Assembly (NCBI GenBank): GCA_963932465.1 | Contig: OZ010795.1 | Coordinates: 472,926,806-472,990,805, forward strand | Origin: Maratus speciosus | Lineage: Eukaryota; Arthropoda; Arachnida; Araneae; Salticidae | DNA: 64,000 nucleotides | Direction of reading: 5' to 3' | Part shown: positions 10,452-21,511 of the stretch, piece after piece | Numbering within the stretch: the first letter of the stretch is position 1 | Layout of the letters: every line of letters begins with the position of its first letter | The notes under the pieces: generated by a model | Seen by the model: the letters and a program-made list of their open reading frames with translations, nothing else | Database searches by the model: none | What the model was told of the DNA's origin: nothing | Position numbers and translations under genes: made by a program

Positions 10452-11253
10452 CCGTGTAACCTCTGAATAACGGTTACCCGTGGGATCAGTGAAAAGTGAC
10501 CGCTCTTCAGAGGTCGGTATTATTCAGAGGTTTCATTTAAAAAAAATCAAAATTACATAAATTTAAATAGAAAATAGACAGCCATTTTAATTAATCCTCA
10601 TTGATTTAATACATTAAAAAAGTCAATGATTAAGTGATTATCAGTTTTTTTTCTGCAAATCTCTTTCTCCAAAGAAATAGAAATATGAGTTGTTTTGCTA
10701 TACAACTCATCATCATTATTATTTAATGCAGAATATTGGATTTTACGAAGGCTCGTCAAATCTCCGGTACATTTGTTAATACTGGAAATTTTGAGTGATT
10801 CTATAATCTTTCTCATTTCCTATTCCTCATTACTTTGCTCTTCCTCTCTCCTATCTTCCACCTTTTGCTGTATGGAATCAAATGTGGCAGTAACTGCCAA
10901 ATCTTTGTCCAGACATACAAACTAACTGGCTTTCATATTAGTTATGCCTGCCGTTCTAAGAATATTGTCTAAATTTTTACTATCATTATTAATGTCTTCA
11001 TTTTCTGTTTGTTAACATATGAAGTAAATTTTGTTTGATCTGCTTCACATTTTGATTTGAAAATAAATATGAAATTGTATTAAAAGAGGCATTTTTTTTT
11101 TCTTGTGACTTTTGAACGGCCGTTGTTCAAAATTCCTTATTTAGAGGTTCGTATTAATGCGAATGCTATGGAACATGTTTGATTCCATCAATATGTGGCC
11201 GGTATTCAGAAGTTGTCTTTCTTGAGAGGTGACCTTTCAAGGAGGTTTCACAG
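10452..11253 (-). mobile_element. Tigger/pogo-like element, 802 bp
   Basis: It is bounded by ccgtgtaacctctgaataac on the left and the complement of ctgtgaaacctcc on the right, both next to TA, the usual pogo target. The family TIR is CAGTGAAACCTC. The neighbouring duplicated unit is continuous once this element is removed. Subterminal 'ttcagaggt' motifs occur repeatedly in both orientations. The interior is too short for a full transposase. Confidence 0.72.
10598..10816 (-). pseudogene. Possible C-terminal remnant of a Tigger-like transposase
   Basis: This 72-codon frame ends HLIIDFFNVLNQ. Tigger/jerky-type transposases often end in a 'ITDFF'-like motif, and the position and strand fit the surrounding element. 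Nothing upstream can be matched, so this is a weak call; it could be a chance frame. Confidence 0.3.
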
Positions 11254-12349
11254 TACTGGATATGATTGGTATAAAAGAAAATGATATCATAGTGTCATAA
11301 TTTAGATGAATAGTCTTAAAGATAAAACGAATAGTAAGAGGAAATTTATAAAAAACATAAATAAGGGAGAATTGCGAATAAAAAGAAATAATCGACCAGG
11401 CTTAGACTATTTTCACAAAAATAAAGGAAAAGAAAGCAGATAGATGCACAAAAATTTGTATTAGGCAGTCTGAAACAGAATAAAAAAAAAATTGGTTCAA
11501 TCCTATGTTACTTCTCGGTTTGTCGATAATATCACCATAAAAATCTACGCCAACTACTTTCAAGTAGAACACAATAAATACATACTAACAATATTCCTAA
11601 CAAAACCAAAAACAGTATGTTTTTATACTCTATTTAACTTGTTTTCTGAATGTAAAAATGAATAGGGGAGACTAGGTAGGATTGATCATACGGGAGGCTT
11701 GACCCACCCATCAATTTTCATATTTAAAAGAATTTCAAAGTTTTATCAATAGGTGTCAAGCAAAGCTACTAGAATGCTCAAACAATAATCTTGGTTTCAT
11801 ACAGATAATTGAAATATGTGTGGAAAAAATCAATTGTGAATGGTTTCTACCCTAAAAGTTGTGTTTTTTAGAAATATTTTATAAGCTTTTTTCAGATAAA
11901 ATATATCATAGAAATTTAAGTAAGTAGGTTTTAAGTAATGCAAAAATATCGAGCTTTCATTCCAAGCATAAAGATTGTACAGCAAGTTAGGCTTAATATA
12001 ACAGTGTGCTATTCTTTAGAAAAGAGATATGTGGGGAGGCTTGATCCAGTCAATGTGAGGGAGGGTTGACCAGATGCTCAAGGCTCCTTTAATTAAGTGG
12101 TGTTGGAAATATTTTTATTATACATTGTGCAAAATGAAACGTTAATGTTTATTTGAAAAAATGTACCTTTATTCTGTAAATTACAGTTAAAGAGGGTGGT
12201 GGAAAAGAAAATGTTTAAAACTGATTAAAGAAAGATGTGAAAAATTATTATAGTATCCACTGCAAGAAAAAATTTTATGAAATATAAATGAGAAAATTGA
12301 TAGGAACTTTTTTGCATTTAAATATTACTTACAATAGGTAAATAGAATC

Positions 12350-12823
12350 AGTGGAATTAGAAAGCATGAACGCAGCAGTTTTAACCCTTTCAGCGGCAGT
12401 GGTATGCGTATGAAACCACTTAATATTAATTCCAAAACGCCACAATGGCACCAGAACTCTGCCAAAATCCTTTCCACTTAATATGTATGTGAAATATAGC
12501 CTTTTTCTTATTACCAAATCAATTTGTTCGTAAATTCCGGGGACAGTCTTATATTTCAACATTTCATTACTGAAAGCACTTTGACATTGAAAGCGTTAAA
12601 AGATGTTAATGATAAGTTAAGTGCTCATGCGGCTGCAAAAGAACATAGTATCGATCGAAAAACTTTAGGATGGTCTATAGTCAAATCTCACCAAGATGAA
12701 TACAGTGATATGAAGCCAAACTATGTGAAAACTAGAGTTGTTAGATCGAGTGTGACAAAAAGTAGGACATGGAGACAGAAAAGGGGGACAGTGGCTCCTA
12801 AATCCGGTCATAATAATACATGA
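12350..12823 (+). pseudogene. pogo-like transposase, N-terminal HTH remnant, split by a MITE
   Basis: In pogo/CENP-B-type transposases the N-terminal psq-type helix-turn-helix binds the transposon ends. Here the frame after 12596 reads LKDVNDKLSAHAAAKEHSID followed by RKTLGW, which has the spacing of such a domain (A..DV..G.LS..AAA...I...TL). The codons just left of the MITE (about 12352-12384) read VELESMNAAVL in the frame that continues into it if the MITE and one TTAA are disregarded. The frame ends at 12823 with no catalytic DDE domain, so only a fragment remains. The domain assignment is by eye. Confidence 0.68.
12385..12595. mobile_element. piggyBac-type MITE (211 bp), nested in pogo remnant
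   Basis: It is flanked by TTAA at 12381-12384 and 12596-12599. It begins ccctttcagcggc and ends with the complement of cgctttcaatgtc. The TTAA duplication, CCCTTT start and length of about 210 bp match the elements at 17505, 22122 and 39192. The pogo reading frame is continuous across it, which independently supports the boundaries. Confidence 0.8.
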
Positions 12824-13430
12824 AACCCTATGAAAACGGAACCTGTCTCTAACGGAATGCTGCCTTAAATGTCAAAATTTAATTTTCCCTGCTGCACAAT
12901 TATACCTGCTCAGACAAAATCATATTTAAAACAAAATTTTCTCCTCTGACTTGCAATTGCGTCTAAACAGATTTGTTTAAGCATCATATTTACAAAAATA
13001 TATTTTTTATAATAATTAAAGCATGTAGCATAAAGTTATTTTGCTTTTTTCAAAACGATTTTATTCCTCTTCACAAATATTTCTATATAAAACAAAGTGG
13101 GTCAAGCCTCCCATATAGTGGGTCAACCCTCCCATATAAGGGGAGCCTTAACCCATTATTTTCTCATGATTAAAATCAAAGATTTTTCAAATTTCTTATA
13201 TATTAAACTTATGTGGCAATTTTATTTTGATAACTGATTGTATAACGAATACAATGATATAAAAAACTTTATTCTAGGTTCAATATTTAAAAAAATAAAA
13301 AATAATTTTGTAAAAAGTGGGTCAACCCTCCCTAGTCTCCCCTATATTAATATATTTATTTCAAGTGCTAAAAAGTGTAAATTATAACTTTAAAATCAGT
13401 AAAAATACGCTTATTTCGACTGTTGACATG

Positions 13431-13627
13431 TTTCGACTCACTCCGAGTCATTTTCAAAAACAAATAAATACAGCTATTCTAACTTTTCACGGTCTATGAC
13501 GCGCCATCATTCAGTTTTCCGCGTATTCGTTTCGACTCATTCCGAGTCATTTTCAAAAACAAATAAATACAGCTATTCTAACTTTTCACGGTCTATGACG
13601 CGCCATCATTCAGTTTTCCACGTATTC
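13431..13627. repeat. Perfectly phased tandem duplication of about 99 bp
   Basis: Two adjacent copies start tttcgactcactccgagtca (13431) and tttcgactcattccgagtca (13530) and differ by only a few bases. The high identity indicates a recent duplication. Confidence 0.93.
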
Positions 13628-13749
13628 TTTCATATTATGCACATTACATTTTATTTTATATAGATGTTTATTAACCATTTGGAAAAATAGTTATTGTCCT
13701 CGTCAGGGTAGGAAATCAAAAGCATATCTGATGCTTTTTATTGGTTTAA

Positions 13750-13864
13750 TCCGCATTTTATTCGTTTTCTGATTGGTCTATACACTTATCTGTATTTCTC
13801 TTTACTTTCAATAGAGATGGATACTTCTGTTGCCACTATGACAAAAAAGTAATAGAAACTACAA

Positions 13865-13897
<33 letters not shown>

Positions 13898-14010
13898 CTC
13901 AGAAACAAATTGAGATACAGCTTTCAAACAAATTGCATTTAAAAGTACATTTTTTCTTCTCTATACGACGGTGTAAAAAGTAATATTGTGGGATGTTTAG
14001 AAGTTTAAGA
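13750..14010. repeat. Fragment of a Helitron-associated repeat family
   Basis: 'tctttactttcaatagagat', 'gttgccactatgacaaaa', a poly-A tract (13862-13890), 'gagatacagctttcaaacaa' and 'cgacggtgtaaaaa' match the sequence next to the Helitron 5' end at 32870-33060 and, inverted, 21600-21760. Confidence 0.7.
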
Positions 14011-14885
14011 ATGAAATTTCATTTAAAATGGGTCTCCAGATTTCTTGGAAATCTGACGATGGAAAAGCCTTTTACCGAACAGCCAATGAAATGCTTGGAT
14101 AATACGTAAATTTCAGGTGGATAATACGTAAGTTTTAAGAAATCTGACGGGTCGCAAGCGATTTTTGTCGCTTGCAATTTTTACGTGTAATAAACTCCGT
14201 GCGATTTTTTATGTCTTAAATTTTAGACTTCGAAAAATTCATTTTCCAAATGGTCGTTGTAATTTGTTAAATTGCTTTTTATTTTTATTTTATTTTATTT
14301 TCATACTCATTGAGTAACTCGAGCCATATTTTTGGTAAGTGAAATGATGCTGCAACGTTGCATATTGAGTTTTTGCGCGTTACAATCTTTATGGTTTCTC
14401 TTATAATGAATGGATAGTATAGACTGAATAGGAAAATTATTTACTTTTATTGAAATTTACTTGGATGGTTTCTCCTTGATATCTATATATTTATGTAAAA
14501 AGGAAATTTCGTAATAAATTTTTCACTCACTTCTTGATATGCTAGAATTATAAAAAATTATGTACACATTTGTGTTTACGATGACAATGCAACATTTTAG
14601 TACTTTTTGAATTATTGTCGTAAGATGTTGTACGGATAAAGATGATGAAATAACAGAATTAACATTAATTTTAAAATCAGTATTATTTTTTTAGTCTTGC
14701 ATCTATAAATTTAATTACACAGCTGAAAATGTTTAACTGAAAAGTGATAGCCTCCTAAAAACAGATATTCCGGTTTGAGAAATATTAATTGATAATAACA
14801 CTATGAAATCTACTTCGAAACATTTTCGAAAATCAGTGGCAGCAAAAGAAACTTCGTTTTTATGTTTCTCTAAATATCAAAAACA
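14010..14885. other. No recognisable feature
   Basis: AT-rich sequence; apart from the repeated 'ataatacgtaa' phrase near 14100 I see no structure. Confidence 0.5.
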
Positions 14886-14888
14886 TAT

Positions 14889-14919
14889 TAGGTAGCTTTC
14901 TTTACAAAAAAGCTACCTA
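14889..14919. other. Strong hairpin at the left edge of the 327-bp array element
   Basis: TAGGTAGCTTT (14889-14899) pairs with AAAGCTACCTA (14909-14919) around a 9-nt loop. GAAAGCTACCT recurs at 17364-17374, on the other side of the tandem array, giving inverted 11-base boundaries to the 14890-17374 block. Confidence 0.7.
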
Positions 14920-15013
14920 TTGCAGCCGTTCGGAGGAAAGCGATTTCAAAAAATTTTGGTATATTTTCATCGATCATGACCCCCAGACCCCGAAACCACC
15001 CTCCGTTCAAAAT

Positions 15014-15018
<5 letters not shown>

Positions 15019-15061
<43 letters not shown>
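15019..15061. repeat. (TA)n microsatellite
   Basis: About 21 uninterrupted TA repeats lie immediately before the first unit of the 327-bp array. Confidence 0.97.
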
Positions 15062-15063
<2 letters not shown>

Positions 15064-17200
15064 GACATATGTCACACTGTAACTCCCGTAATTATGAACC
15101 GATTTCGATGTAATTCGGTGTGTACATAGTACATACCAATGTCTCGACCGAGTTCGTTGGCCAGCTTCATCCGCCGTTTTGTTTCAAAATGGCGGCCATT
15201 TAAAATTTTTAAAAAAATTTAAAACTTGAAATGTGGTACCAAAAATTTAAAAATGGAAAAATATTTTTTTCTTATGTATTTGACCTTTATACAAAGATTC
15301 CGGAGCAGTTTTTGTTTCGTCTATATCTGAAAAAATGGCTGAGTTATAGGATTTTGAATTTCTAGCGGGGCTGACATTTTGAAACGTCCTGAAATTTGTC
15401 ACGCGATAAAAGGCGTATTTATGAACCGATTTGAATGTAATTCGGTGTGTACATAGTAAATACCAATCTCTCAACCGAGTTCGTTGGCCAGCTTCATCCG
15501 CCATTTTGTTTCAAAATGGCGGCCATTTAAAAATTTTTTAAAAATTTAAAATTTGAAATGTGGTACCAAAAAATTGAAAATGGAAAAATATTTTTTTCTT
15601 ATGTATTTGACCTTTATACAAAGATTTCGGAGCAGTTTTTGTTTCGTCTATATCTTAAAAAATGGCTGAGTTATAGCATTTTGAATTTCTAGCGTGGCTG
15701 ACATTTTGAAACGTCCTGAATTTTGTCACGCGATAAAAGGCGTATTTATGAACCGATTTGGATGTAACTTCGTTTATACATAGTACATACCAATGTCTCG
15801 ACTGGGTTCGTTGGCCAGCTTCACCCGCCATCTTGTTTAAAAATGGCGGCCATTTAAATTTTTAAGAAAAATTTAAATTTGAAATGTGGTACCAAAAATT
15901 GAAAATTGAAAAAATATTTTCTTCTTATGTGTTTGACCTTGATAAAAAGATTCGGGAGCAGTTTTTGTTTCGTCTATATCTTAAGAAATGGCTGAGTTAT
16001 GGCATTTTGAATTTCTAGCGTGGCTGACATTTTGAAACGTCCTGATTTTTCTCACGTAATAACTGGCGTATTTATGAACCGACTTGGATGTACCTTGGTG
16101 TGTACATAGTACATACAAATATCTCGACCGAGTTCGTTGGCCAGCTTCATTCGCCATCTTGTTTCAAAATGGCGGCCATTTAAAAAAATTAAAAAATAAA
16201 AAAATTTAAATGAGATACCAAAAAATTGGAAAATGAAAAAGATTTTTTTTGTATGTGTTTGACCTTAATTCAAAGATTCCGGAACAGTTTTTCTTTCGTC
16301 TATATCTAAAAAAAAAATGGCTGAGTAATAGCATTTTGAATTTCTCTTGTGGCTGACATTTTAAAACGACCTGATTTTCGTCATGCGATAACAGGCGTAT
16401 TTATGAACCTATTTGGATGTAACTTGGTCTGTACATAGTACATACCAATGTCTCGACCGAGTTCGTTGGCCAGCTTAATTCGCCATCTTGTTTTAAAAGG
16501 GTTGCCATTTAAAAAAAATTAAATTTAAAATTCAAAATGAGGTATTAAAAAATTGGAAAATGAAAAAGATTTTTTTTATGTGTTTGGCCTTGATACAAAC
16601 ATTCCGGAGCAGTTGTTGTTTCTGAAAATTTGTTCTTTTGTTGATATCTTAAAAAATGTTGATTTATAGCACTTTGAATTTCTAGCATGGCTAACATTTT
16701 GAAACGATCTTGTATTTGTCACTCGATAACACACGTATTCGCCTATTTCGATGTAAGAAGGCATGTGGATAGTATACATCAACACCTCGACCAAGTTCGC
16801 TGGCCAGATTCATCAGCCATCTTGTTTCAAAATGGCGGCCATTAAATTAAAAAATATATATATATTTAAAGTGAGGTGCAAAAAAATTAGAAATTGAAAA
16901 AGTTTTCTTTCTTAAGTATTTAATCTTGATATAAGGATTCAGGAGCATTTTTTGTTTGTCTTTATCTTAAAAAATGGCTCAGATATAGCAGTTTCAATTT
17001 CTATTGTGGGTGACATTTTGAAAAATCTGATTTTTTGCATGCGACAGCACTCCTATATATTAACCGATTCCGATGTGAGTGAGCATGTGCACTGCAATTA
17101 CTAAGGTCTCGACCAAGTTCACTGCTTAGCCTCATCCACCATGTTGTCTTAAAATGACAGGCACTTTAAGAAATTGCCGAATTTGGCAGCCAAATATAAG
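15062..17200. repeat. Tandem array, unit about 327 bp, seven units
   Basis: 'gatgtaattcggtgtgtac' and variants recur near 15109, 15437, 15764, 16090, 16417, 16752 and 17074, a spacing of 322-335 bp. Each unit also carries 'ctcgaccgagttcgttggcc', an 'aaaatggcggccattta' block, 'tttgtttcgtctatatct' and 'aatggctgagttatag'. Divergence rises from left to right. The two minus-strand frames (15247-15504, 16576-16794) lie in the same part of the unit; I regard them as repeat by-products, not genes. Confidence 0.93.
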
Positions 17201-17504
17201 TTACTTTAAAGAAAAGCAGCTTGGATAAAGCTGACTAATTTCGCGAAATTCTCATTCATTATATTGATAAAAATTAGTATTGAATCTCCTATATTCGGTT
17301 TCCACTAAATTGAGCTTCGTGTGTTTGCATGATATAAGTTGGCTTTTTTGAAATAAGGATTATGAAAGCTACCTCTTCCTCCCGGCACTGGCCGGAAGGA
17401 TTTTTAGTTTATGAAGTTTCTAATGATAAAGAATTCTTTTCGGTATCATGGGTAAGTTGGAAGTTTATTTTCGTGCATGGTTATATTTCATTTTAGTAAA
17501 TTAA

Positions 17505-17720
17505 CCCTTTGGACTCCGACGTTTTTTGCACAAATTCTAATCGGTCAGCAGCATTTTTTAAAAAGAAGTTTCCTTCAAGTACACAATTTCAAAAATGCTC
17601 TAATTAAATAAGGCAAATTTTATTTTCCTTTATTACTAGTGTAATATATATATATATATATATATATATATTGCAAAGAAAGATGAGGTCGCCACAGCGG
17701 CGACAATGAAGTCCAAGGGG
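17505..17720. mobile_element. piggyBac-type MITE (216 bp)
   Basis: TTAA at 17501-17504 and 17721-17724 flanks termini ccctttggactccgacg and the complement of ccccttggacttcat. It contains a (TA)n run (17646-17671). The TTAA duplication and CCCTTT start are diagnostic of piggyBac-mobilised elements. Confidence 0.82.
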
Positions 17721-18208
17721 TTAAGAAACATTTGTCTTTTCTTACAGTGTCGCAATGGAACAGTTCGGGCTTATGAAAGTTAGATTTACTGCCCAATTAT
17801 GTAAATATAGCTATCATAACAATGTAGATGAACTTTAATACTTGCTTAAATAAACAGAGAAATTATTCTTACTTATATTCATAAACCCTACCCTTTCCCT
17901 CCTTCCCCGAAATTTTGGGAAAATTCTTTTTTCTTAATCAAAGTTTATTTGTTATTAATAACAAATTAATTTCAAATGAGATAAAATCAAGAAATTTGTC
18001 AACAAAAGTAATAATATATATTGAATCTTCCTAGAGTCTGTGCTCTTTAAATGAACAAACAAATCATAAATGAACAATATTTCTGAGGATTAAATTATTT
18101 AATCTGAATATGTCTTTCAAACAATGATAAAAAATATGTACTCTTTATGTAAGTCGCAAAATTATTAATCTTGAGATTAGAAAAAAAAAATCATTTTTGG
18201 TTTTATCT

Positions 18209-18890
18209 AGAGATCGACCGAAAATTCTGTTTTGTTTTCGTTTTCAGCCCAAAATCTGAGTTTCGGCGAAAATGCGGACAAAAGTTCGGCCGGACCGAAA
18301 CTCGACTGATTTGAGCTGTATCGACTCAAATGAGACACTCTTTATTTATTGCTATGAACTTCGCAGTTTATAATTATCAGTCATGACAGAGTCAAGACGT
18401 GAGTGCAGATTATAAAGCAATCAATGCATATATGATTAAACTTTGAAGATTCTTTGCACGCACTCATTAAAAGCTGCAGACTTAATAGTAATAGATTTTT
18501 TTTTTTTTTTTTTTAGTTTGAAACCGCAGAAGTGTTTTGGATACTTTTTGAAAAAGCTCTAGTATAATAAATGATCATTTACAAAGATCATTATGTATGT
18601 AAACCTAAAACATTTTTTAATTAGATGGAATTAGTATAATTAGAAAATTCTTCTGTGGCGTAGATGAATTAATTTCATTTTATTTTATGTGAAAATAAAA
18701 AGTTTTGGTCAGAGACACAGAGAGCCAACTTTGGCAATACGTATAATTCATCAATAATTCTGTATATTTATGTATGTATTAATTACTTTTAAAATTTTTT
18801 TGGAGATTTTCGTTTTCGTTTTTGACCGAAAATAGTAAGATTACCGAAATTAGTTTTCTGTCTTAAAAACCTGTTTCGGTCGATCCTTAG
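18209..18890. mobile_element. hAT-type non-autonomous element, copy 1 (682 bp)
   Basis: The ends agagatcgaccgaaa and the complement of ctaaggatcgaccgaaa are flanked by a perfect 8-bp duplication, ttttatct (18201-18208, 18891-18898). Eight-base duplications and short TIRs are typical of hAT. The interior (for example 'gagacactctttatttattg' and 'cagtcatgac') reappears, inverted, in the copy at 62760-63507. No transposase frame. Confidence 0.9.
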
Positions 18891-18899
18891 TTTTATCTT

Positions 18900-20985
18900 T
18901 TCTAAATTTCGAAGAGTTTTTCCTCTCCTGCTTAAAGTTGACTCATGATAACAATTCATTGTCAATAAAGAATATCACCGAAATTATTGTAAGAAATTAA
19001 ATACCATTAATATGTTGTAATCTTCTCAATAATATGCTGACTACATTTTTATGAAATATGTTACACACATAGACTGTTAGGCGGTCAACTCAAAGTAATT
19101 AAAGCTTTTGAAAAATATAAATCTGTTCAAGATAAATTGTAAGCTTTGACTCTCAAAATCAAGGAGTCTTCCGAAAAGTTTAAGTCAATAGTAGAAAAGT
19201 ATTTTACCTTTAAATCAATTTGGAAATTTACATAGCATACCTTCCTTAAAACCTGTTTTAGGAAGAGTGCCTTCGAGTATGTAAAGGTTATTTTAAAAAT
19301 ATTTTCAAAGGAATAACTTTGATCAAGGTATAACGAATTCTATGTTTAATTTAAATTCACGATGTTTATTTTTCCAAGTAACTTCTTTTAAATTACTTTA
19401 CAGCACTATTGAAATTTAATCAGTGGCATTTATTTTTTATAGAGTGCATATTATAGCCTACGTAAAATAAGCTTTCATCAATTAACTAATACTCAATTCT
19501 AAAAAAGAATTTTCAACGATCGCAATAATTAGAGTAAATAATTATTTAATATATAGATTGGAAAAATGTTTTATAAAAACTTAATTTGTTTTTCGCGTGA
19601 ATTTTTAAAGTCGAATATTGTTATCGTGTTTTGTCAAAGGACAAGCCTCAAGTCTTCGAAATTAACTTCTAACAGGAAAATTGACATTTTTATCATACAA
19701 TCAAAAACTTAGTTTATCGTTCCGTCTTCATTAACTAGGTAATGAGACAATTTGCTGTTATGTTAAAACTTTTTTTGAAACTTAATAGCTTATACGTTTC
19801 AAATATTAGTTTAAACTTCCGTAATTCTTGAAATTTTATTTTTACCGGAAATAATTCAGAGAGAATCTATGGTGTAACGTGCAGTCATTTCGTGAGGAAT
19901 AATACTTTCTAATTTCATGTTTTATGTTTTCAAACTGTGATTAATTTTCGAATTTCAAGAAAATTTCTTCTAATGTATCTATAGTAATGTGATTGATGCA
20001 CGTTATTTGAACTGGAATTGTAATCGTTTCCGTGCTTCTCTTTCTCTATAATTTAATTTCTAATTAATATTTTAAAATTTACTGTGCTTTACAAGAGAAT
20101 AAGTGGTGGCTTGAATGCGAAAGCTCCTGATTCGTCTTTTTGTTATACAGTCAAACCTAGAAAGTGCAAAGCTGTCTTTTAAATAATCATTATTATAATG
20201 TGCAAAATTTCGCCTCTTCAGATTTCCATGACTTATCCAACATAGTGGTTCGTATAGTAGCAAAACAATATTCGGTCAAAGTTATTTGTATTGACTATAT
20301 TGCAAGTATTATTATGAAATATTTAATGCTTCAACATTAGGGTGTTTATGATTCGTCAGTATTACACCAATATTGGCAAAAATATTTTCGGATATCATTT
20401 TCAAAATTTTCAATATAAAGCTATTATTTTGCAATACTTTTTCTTCAACGTAAAAGACAGTATTTCTGGAATACAGGCATTTCACAGCAGATATTTTCTC
20501 TGTAAAGCCAATATTTAATCAAAATAGATATTTCATTGAAAGTGTTTCCAATAAATGCAGTGTGGTTTATTACTTATTGATTAGTATTTTTTACTTCTTA
20601 AAAAATATCTTTAAAAAATTTGAGTGACAGTTTTTAAAGGTTTTAATTGTGAAACCATCTATTATTATAAATAACTTTTTTCTTCCAAACAGCAAACCTT
20701 CTAATTAAAACACCGCATTCGACTATAATATTGAGGACATTGTCTTTTGATAAAAAATATCGGAAGAGGATATGAAGAAAACAATGGTCGGCGGTATCGG
20801 TGACAATTTATCCTCGTATTTGTTTTATGTAATTGGAAAACCTCCAATTGCATCCAGATAAGAAAGAGCAGGGGATCTTATTGGGGGGTGCTGCTCGTAA
20901 CTGTTTCTTGTACTGCGGTGGTTGGCGCATAGCGGAAGTAACGGAAAGCATTCACTCACCTGAAATCCGGAACTAGTTAAAGAAA
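18900..20985. other. No recognisable feature
   Basis: About 2 kb of AT-rich sequence without tandem structure, terminal repeats or coding signature that I can recognise. Confidence 0.5.
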
Positions 20986-20989
20986 CTTA

Positions 20990-21365
20990 CGTCACTTTTG
21001 ACAAGTCAGATCCTTTTACCCGAAACAAAGTTTTAAAATAGAAATTCTGCCAATGAAATCGTGATTGGCAGATGAGAAGTAGCACAGTTGAAGAAAAGTA
21101 CAGAGCGTCGCACAGCGCAATTTTCCGGAAGAGACCAAATTTTAACAAAAATTGCACTGTCACTTTCTTCAAAAACGATCCTGTATTGAATTGAATGTAG
21201 GTCTACAATTACCGTGTTTTACATTCGTTTGGAAACTACCTCCTACCGTTCTACAAACATTAACAGAAGCTAAAGGTGAACTTTAACAATACACTTTCTC
21301 GAAATAAGATTTTCCTCCTATTTAATTACTTTATTTATTTTTTCTCAAACATTTGTTCATGCCGA
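20990..21365. repeat. Dispersed repeat, copy 1 (partner 25920-26240)
   Basis: 'attctgccaatgaaat', 'cactgtcactttcttcaaa', 'cattaacagaagctaaaggt', 'gaactttaacaatacac' and 'tttcctcc' occur in the same order and orientation at 25920-26240. Confidence 0.85.
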
Positions 21366-21511
21366 GTAAGACATATCCTTAATGTATAAGACAACATTTA
21401 GAAAAAATATTCCCTAAGCCAGTATACCAAAATATTATTGTAATGGTTCTAAAATATTTCACTCGTTGTACCGAAAACAGTGAAATGCAAAACTTCTTAA
21501 ATATGCAGCTA

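Larger units (their letters stand above)
9838..11400. repeat. About 450-bp duplicated unit, second copy split by a transposon
   Basis: 'tgttcatctgctattcaaa' (9840) recurs as 'tgttcatctcctattcaaa' (10312). 'atcattaacag' recurs as 'atcattgac'. 'tatcacgatgtcaaaattta' with 'gatgaatag' (about 10010) recurs after the Tigger-like element, at about 11288. The second copy is therefore 10312-10449 plus 11256-11400, interrupted by 10452-11253. Confidence 0.7.
11665..13342 (+). mobile_element. pogo-like element with subterminal repeats, 1.68 kb
   Basis: Termini ggggagactagg at 11665 and its complement at 13342 are flanked by TA on both sides. A second motif, GGGAGG(C/G)TTGACCCA, is repeated near both ends. 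It occurs at about 11692, 12036 and 12059 in one orientation and about 13098, 13117 and 13317 in the other, which is consistent with transposase binding sites. A pogo-type helix-turn-helix coding remnant lies inside. A TTAA-flanked MITE (12385-12595) has landed in that remnant. Confidence 0.78.

Noticed and set aside
15247..15504. 85-codon minus-strand frame starting MADEAGQRTRLRDWYLL
   Set aside because: It recurs in diverged and broken form in other units of the 327-bp array, with no sign of frame conservation, so it is probably a repeat by-product.
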